64,000 bases of DNA from contig DATGQD010000027.1 in the NCBI GenBank assembly GCA_035304385.1, positions 1 to 64,000 of the forward strand, given 5' to 3'. A program made the translations under genes and the position numbers. This DNA is from ZC4RG29 sp035304385 (GTDB lineage Bacteria; Bacteroidota; Bacteroidia; Cytophagales; Cyclobacteriaceae). The notes beneath the pieces were generated by a model. It was not told the DNA's origin. It made no database searches and saw nothing but the letters and a program-made list of their open reading frames with translations. Of the stretch, positions 60,219-64,000 are shown piece after piece (within the stretch, counting starts at the first letter, position 1; every line of letters starts with the position of its first letter).

Positions 60219-61952
60219 TCACGCGGTAAACCACCGCTCCACCTCTTCCATCGTGGGGTTGGCTACACCTTCAAGCTTCATTTTCTTACGCATCCCGCAC
60301 ACGTCGTTGAAGAGTTTTGACGGCTTCATGCCCCTAAGTTGTTTCAGGTTGTTTATACCAAGACGCTGGAGCACGGGAAATAAATCCTTGCGTATACCTG
60401 CTTCCTCAAATTCTTTTTCGTTTAACCCCGCACTTGCCTTTTCGGGTTTCATTTGAGGGAAGAACAACACATCCTGAATTGAAGGTGAGTTGGTCATGAT
60501 CATGGTCAGCCTGTCAATACCGACCCCGAGTCCGGCCGTGGGTGGCATTCCATACTCCAGCGCCCGGAGAAAGTCTTCATCCAGCGTCATGGCTTCTTCA
60601 TCACCGCGCAATCCCAATTCAAGTTGTTCCTCGAAACGACGTCGTTGGTCGATGGGGTCGTTCAATTCGGAGAAGGCATTGCAGATTTCCTTGCCGTTGC
60701 AGATGGCTTCGAAACGTTCGACGAGGCCGGGCTTAGTGCGATGCTTCTTGGCAAGCGGAGACATCTCAACCGGATAATCCATGATAAACGTGGGCTGTAT
60801 CAGGTGCGGTTCGCACAGTTCGCCAAAGATTTGGTCGATGAGTTTTCCCTTACCCATCGTATTGTCATAGGGAACCTTCAGCTTATCGCATGTATCGCGC
60901 AGGGCGGCTTCGTCCATATCAGAAATATCAACGCCGGCAAAGTGCTCGATGACGCCGAACATGGTGTATCGTTTCCATGGCCGCTTAAAATCGATCGTAT
61001 GCTCTCCCACCGTCACCTGGGTTGTTCCATGCAGGTTGATGGCCACCTTTTCTATCATCTCTTCAACGAGGTCCATCATCCAGTAGTAATCCTGGTAGGC
61101 TACATACAACTCCACCTGAGTGAACTCGGGATTATGGAAGCGCGACATGCCTTCATTACGGAAGTCTTTCGAGAATTCGTACACACCTGTGAATCCTCCG
61201 ACGATAAGACGCTTCAGGTAGAGTTCATTGGCGATGCGCAGGTACAGTGTCGTATCCAGGGCATTGTGATGTGTCTTGAACGGGCGGGCGGCAGCGCCAC
61301 CGTACAAGGGCTGAAGTACCGGGGTTTCCACTTCCAGGTATCCCCTGCCGTTGAGGTAGTCGCGCATCGAGTTCACCAGTTGCGTCCGCTTGATGAATGT
61401 GTCGCGCACGTGCGGGTTAACGATCAGGTCGACATAGCGCATCCGGTATCGTTGCTCGGGGTCGGAAAACGCATCGTGCCGAACCACGTTTCCCGCCTCG
61501 TCGATCGTTTCTTTTACGATGGGAAGGGGCCGGAGCGATTTGGCCAGCACCTTGAGCGAGGTTACGTGGATGGATATTTCGCCGGTCTGCGTGGTGAATA
61601 CGTATCCGGTTACGCCGATAATGTCGCCGATATCCAGCAGCTTCTTGAAGACTGTGTTGTAGAGGGTTTTGTCTTCCCCCGGACAAAGGTCATCGCGCCG
61701 GAGGTACAGCTGAATCCTCCCGGTGTCGTCCTGCAATTCCGCGAAGGCGGCCGATCCCATGATGCGCCGGCTCATAATGCGACCTGCGATGGAGATATCC
61801 TTGTAATCGGTTTTACTACGCTCGTAATGCTGGTGGATGTCGCGTGCCGATACATTTACCGGAAACGGCTCGGCAGGATATGGGTCAATACCCAGTTGTA
61901 CAAGTTCCTCTAAACTCTTCCTGCGGATGATCTCCTGTTCGCTCAGTTGCAT
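60219..61952 (-). CDS. lysS: Lysyl-tRNA synthetase (class II)
   Basis: 577 residues, longer than the 505 of the Escherichia coli enzyme. An N-terminal anticodon-binding OB fold (ISIAGRIMSRRIMGSAAFAEL) and class II motifs 1-3 (RYLEVETPVLQPLYGGAAARP, RNEGMSRFHNPEFTQVELY, GLGVGIDRLTMIM) are in order. The extra length is a C-terminal tail of about 70 residues (VLQRLGINNLKQLRGMKPSK) seen in Bacteroidota enzymes and resembling a helix-hairpin-helix-like add-on. It charges tRNALys. An inverted repeat with the -7 box lies before it. Confidence 0.95.
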   Translation of the reverse strand: MQLSEQEIIRRKSLEELVQLGIDPYPAEPFPVNVSARDIHQHYERSKTDYKDISIAGRIMSRRIMGSAAFAELQDDTGRIQLYLRRDDLCPGEDKTLYNTVFKKLLDIGDIIGVTGYVFTTQTGEISIHVTSLKVLAKSLRPLPIVKETIDEAGNVVRHDAFSDPEQRYRMRYVDLIVNPHVRDTFIKRTQLVNSMRDYLNGRGYLEVETPVLQPLYGGAAARPFKTHHNALDTTLYLRIANELYLKRLIVGGFTGVYEFSKDFRNEGMSRFHNPEFTQVELYVAYQDYYWMMDLVEEMIEKVAINLHGTTQVTVGEHTIDFKRPWKRYTMFGVIEHFAGVDISDMDEAALRDTCDKLKVPYDNTMGKGKLIDQIFGELCEPHLIQPTFIMDYPVEMSPLAKKHRTKPGLVERFEAICNGKEICNAFSELNDPIDQRRRFEEQLELGLRGDEEAMTLDEDFLRALEYGMPPTAGLGVGIDRLTMIMTNSPSIQDVLFFPQMKPEKASAGLNEKEFEEAGIRKDLFPVLQRLGINNLKQLRGMKPSKLFNDVCGMRKKMKLEGVANPTMEEVERWFTA

Positions 61953-61958
61953 GATTTT

Positions 61959-61987
61959 CGATTTCCGGGCAAAAATAACGGAAATCG
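61959..61987 (-). promoter_or_regulatory. 9-bp inverted repeat flanking the lysS -7 box
   Basis: CGATTTCCG (61959-61967) and CGGAAATCG (61979-61987) form a perfect 9-11-9 inverted repeat. Within it, on the minus strand, TATTTTTG (61970-61977) fits the TAnnTTTG -7 box, 17 bp upstream of the ATG. The repeat could be a regulator site over the promoter, or a 5' hairpin. Confidence 0.45.
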
Positions 61988-62059
61988 CGGTGGCGCGGAA
62001 AAATACCGCCGGATATCCGGAATGGCGGGACTGCTGATCGCGATAACGCCGGGCATCTG

Positions 62060-63247
62060 CTAGGCGGAAACGCCCCGACGGCGCGTGAGCTCGTTGCGGA
62101 TGAGCGTCAGCTCACGACTGCTCTGACCGTAAACGGAAGTGTTCTCCTCGGCACGCCTGAACAAATAGGGCATTACAGCGCGGACCGGACCGTAGGGCAC
62201 GTACTTGGCCACGTTGTAGCCCATACGTGCCAGGTTGAACGAGATGTTGTCGCTCATGCCGTAAAGCTGGGCAAACCAGACGCGCTCATCGTTGGGGCGC
62301 ATGCCGTGTTTCGCCATCAGCACGGAGAGGTAGTAGTTGCTGTACTCGTTGTGCGAACCACACATGAGGGAAATCCGCTGTTTACGGTCAAGACAAAATG
62401 CGAGGGCTTTGTTGAACGCCTCGTCGGTGGCTTCGCGGGTAGGATGTATGGGACTACGCAGTCCGAGTTCGGCGGCGCGTTCCCGTTCTTTCTCCATGTA
62501 GGCGCCACGGACTAGTTTAATACCGAGATGCAGCTGGTGCATCGTGGCCATGTGGTAAACGTCCTTCAATCGCTTGGCCGCATCGAGAAGATACATCTGG
62601 ATGGTGATGAACACGATCGGATTTTCCTTGTTGTATCGTTCCATCATTTCAAAGGCGAGCATGTTGATCGTGTCCTGTATCCACGACTCCTCAGCATCGA
62701 TAAGGACCGGCACATCGTATTCGTATGCCTTGGCGCAAATCCTGTCCACCCGCTGCTTGACCCGTTCGAGCGCCTCGATCTCTTCATCGGTCACCGGCTT
62801 ACCGCTCTGCACTTTTTCCAGGAGTCGCGCGTCGGCGATGCCCGTCATTTTAAAAACACAGAACGGAATTTGTTTTCGTCCCCGGGCTTTCTGAAACGTG
62901 CGCAGAATCTCTTCGGTGGTCCGATCGAAATCCTCTTCACTGTCTTCGCCCTCCACCGCATAGTCGAGAATGGTGTTGACGCCGTAGTTCGACAAATGCA
63001 GGATGGTGCTTTCTGCGGCCGTGATACTTTCTCCGCCGCAGAAGTGCTGAAACACGGTCCGGCGGATAATGCCAAGTATTGGGAGACGGATCGCCAGAGC
63101 GATGCGGACGAGGGCGACAGCGATCGCCGATACCCAGGGATGGCTTACGACGGAGAAAACGAAACGCGCCCTTCTCAGCTCCTGATCCGACTTGTATGCG
63201 AATGCAACTTTGGTGTCTTCGAATGTGACTTCCAGGGGTGAATCCAT
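62060..63247 (-). CDS. putA: Proline dehydrogenase family protein
   Basis: 395 residues, a stand-alone PRODH domain rather than the bifunctional PutA. FAD-enzyme segments are visible: LSNYGVNTILDYAVEGE, FCVFKMTGIADARLLEKV, LHLGIKLVRGAYMEKERE and GSHNEYSNYY; the ending VAKYVPYGPVRAVMPYLFRRAEEN matches PRODH. It oxidises proline to pyrroline-5-carboxylate, passing electrons to the quinone pool. The P5C dehydrogenase gene is not in the window. The symbol is a family name only. Confidence 0.92.
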   Translation of the reverse strand: MDSPLEVTFEDTKVAFAYKSDQELRRARFVFSVVSHPWVSAIAVALVRIALAIRLPILGIIRRTVFQHFCGGESITAAESTILHLSNYGVNTILDYAVEGEDSEEDFDRTTEEILRTFQKARGRKQIPFCVFKMTGIADARLLEKVQSGKPVTDEEIEALERVKQRVDRICAKAYEYDVPVLIDAEESWIQDTINMLAFEMMERYNKENPIVFITIQMYLLDAAKRLKDVYHMATMHQLHLGIKLVRGAYMEKERERAAELGLRSPIHPTREATDEAFNKALAFCLDRKQRISLMCGSHNEYSNYYLSVLMAKHGMRPNDERVWFAQLYGMSDNISFNLARMGYNVAKYVPYGPVRAVMPYLFRRAEENTSVYGQSSRELTLIRNELTRRRGVSA

Positions 63248-63339
63248 ACTATAAACAATGGGGTAAATATAGAGATTGTCCCTATATTCGGCCCTTCCGG
63301 ATACGAATATTGAAGCGTATCCCGGACAGTCCGTTACTC

Positions 63340-64000
63340 ATGCTCGCTGACAATATCCGATTCACCCAGGACCCCTCGGCGGACCTGGCGCAATTCCTTT
63401 CCGGCGCCGGGTATTCCCGTGTGGTGGTCCTTGTCGACGAACACACCAAGGCCTTGTGTTACCCGCGCATTGCGGCGGGTCTGCCCGCACACGACGTCAT
63501 TGTCATTCCACCGGGTGAAGAACAGAAGACCATCGACACCTGTGTCACCATCTGGGATCAGATGACGGCCCTGCACCTGGACCGCCACGCGGTGGTCATT
63601 GTCCTGGGCGGTGGCGTGTTGGGCGACATGGGCGGATTTTGCGCGGCAACCTACAAGCGGGGTATCGATTTTATCCTCGTGCCCACCACCCTGCTGTCGT
63701 TGGTCGATGCCAGCATAGGCGGCAAACTCGGTATCGACTTCAATGATTTCAAAAATCATATCGGTGTCTTTCAACAGCCCGCGCTCACGCTCTTGTTCAG
63801 CGGTTTTCTTGGAACACTCCCGGAAAGCGAATTGCGATCCGGCTACGCGGAAGTAGTAAAACATACGCTGATCTCAGATCGTGCCCTGTGGGAGGTGATT
63901 TCGGTGCGCGGGCTTCATGAACAGGACTGGGAGCAGCTGATCCAGCATTCCGTGAATTTCAAGGCCCGGGTTACGACTGAGGATCCGCGGGAAAAGGGGC
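63340..64000 (+). CDS. aroB: 3-dehydroquinate synthase, N-terminal part (partial at window edge)
   Basis: The first 220 residues are visible, in an open frame to the window end. NAD-binding motif GGGVLGDMGGFCAATYKRG, then PTTLLSLVDASIGGKLGIDF, and a SGYAEVVKHTLI segment with a metal-ligand Glu and a catalytic Lys. It makes dehydroquinate from DAHP in the shikimate pathway. I take the ATG at 63340; an in-frame TTG at 63310 is also possible. The C-terminal third is outside the window. Confidence 0.92.
   Translation, partial: MLADNIRFTQDPSADLAQFLSGAGYSRVVVLVDEHTKALCYPRIAAGLPAHDVIVIPPGEEQKTIDTCVTIWDQMTALHLDRHAVVIVLGGGVLGDMGGFCAATYKRGIDFILVPTTLLSLVDASIGGKLGIDFNDFKNHIGVFQQPALTLLFSGFLGTLPESELRSGYAEVVKHTLISDRALWEVISVRGLHEQDWEQLIQHSVNFKARVTTEDPREKG

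Noticed and set aside
63334..63864. Minus-strand frame antisense to aroB
   Set aside because: It covers the conserved NAD-binding region of aroB on the other strand; aroB itself is clearly coding.

Overview
The window looks like a chromosomal segment of a Bacteroidota bacterium, most likely a Cytophagales member of the Chryseolinea/Ohtaekwangia type (inference). The pointers are a large secreted protein ending in a gliding-motility/type IX secretion C-terminal domain, FtsX-like permease remains, few Shine-Dalgarno sites, several TAnnTTTG-type -7 promoter boxes (before nirK, gcvT, rlmD, an IscA-like gene and lysS), and many small stress and carbohydrate-related genes of Bacteroidota type. I saw no rRNA, tRNA, CRISPR array, prophage or intact insertion sequence.

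Layout. 1-3 kb: the end of a pyridine nucleotide-disulfide oxidoreductase, a SnoaL-like protein, an AraC-type regulator and a secreted SnoaL/ABM protein. 2.9-4.8 kb: a 39-codon ghost of an FtsX-type ABC permease, then a fused winged-helix (AbiEi-like) and Fic protein preceded by three near-identical elements spaced exactly 31 bp apart. 4.9-7.8 kb: a compact copper nitrite reductase operon (NirK fused to cytochrome c, NirV-like protein, SCO copper chaperone). 8.4-10.8 kb: an ECF42-type sigma factor operon with a RibD/DHFR-like protein and a DGPF (YCII) protein. 11-15.4 kb: secreted carbohydrate-related enzymes (TIM-barrel isomerase, GH16, esterase/SMP-30 fusion). 15.7-20.7 kb: SDR epimerase, VKOR-like and SPW membrane proteins, a 51-residue basic protein, a second SDR, a secreted EEP nuclease/phosphatase. 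20.7-27.9 kb: a TonB-domain protein and the mutagenesis cassette imuA-imuB-dnaE2 with a divergent LexA-like XRE-S24 regulator. 28-32.6 kb: two convergent nucleic-acid motors, a PIF1/RecD-like helicase and HelD. 33-37 kb: lipoprotein, VOC protein, dienelactone hydrolase, modABC. 37.7-40.4 kb: the large secreted protein. 40.5-64 kb: mostly housekeeping genes (rlmD, gcvT, comB, dtd, folB, a DivIVA-domain protein, 4'-phosphopantetheinyl transferase, acyl-CoA carboxylase beta chain, MCE protein, amidase, lptD, lysS, proline dehydrogenase, start of aroB).

Between genes there is a recurring hairpin family (three copies at 18.6, 30.4 and 43.9 kb), always followed by CACTCATT-like octamers. In places these grow into octamer arrays that run right up to, or contain, gene ends. 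I cannot assign them a function; with the Fic/operator module they are the least explained content here. The rest can be placed in known families, and I do not see a convincing complete multi-gene system that is wholly new.
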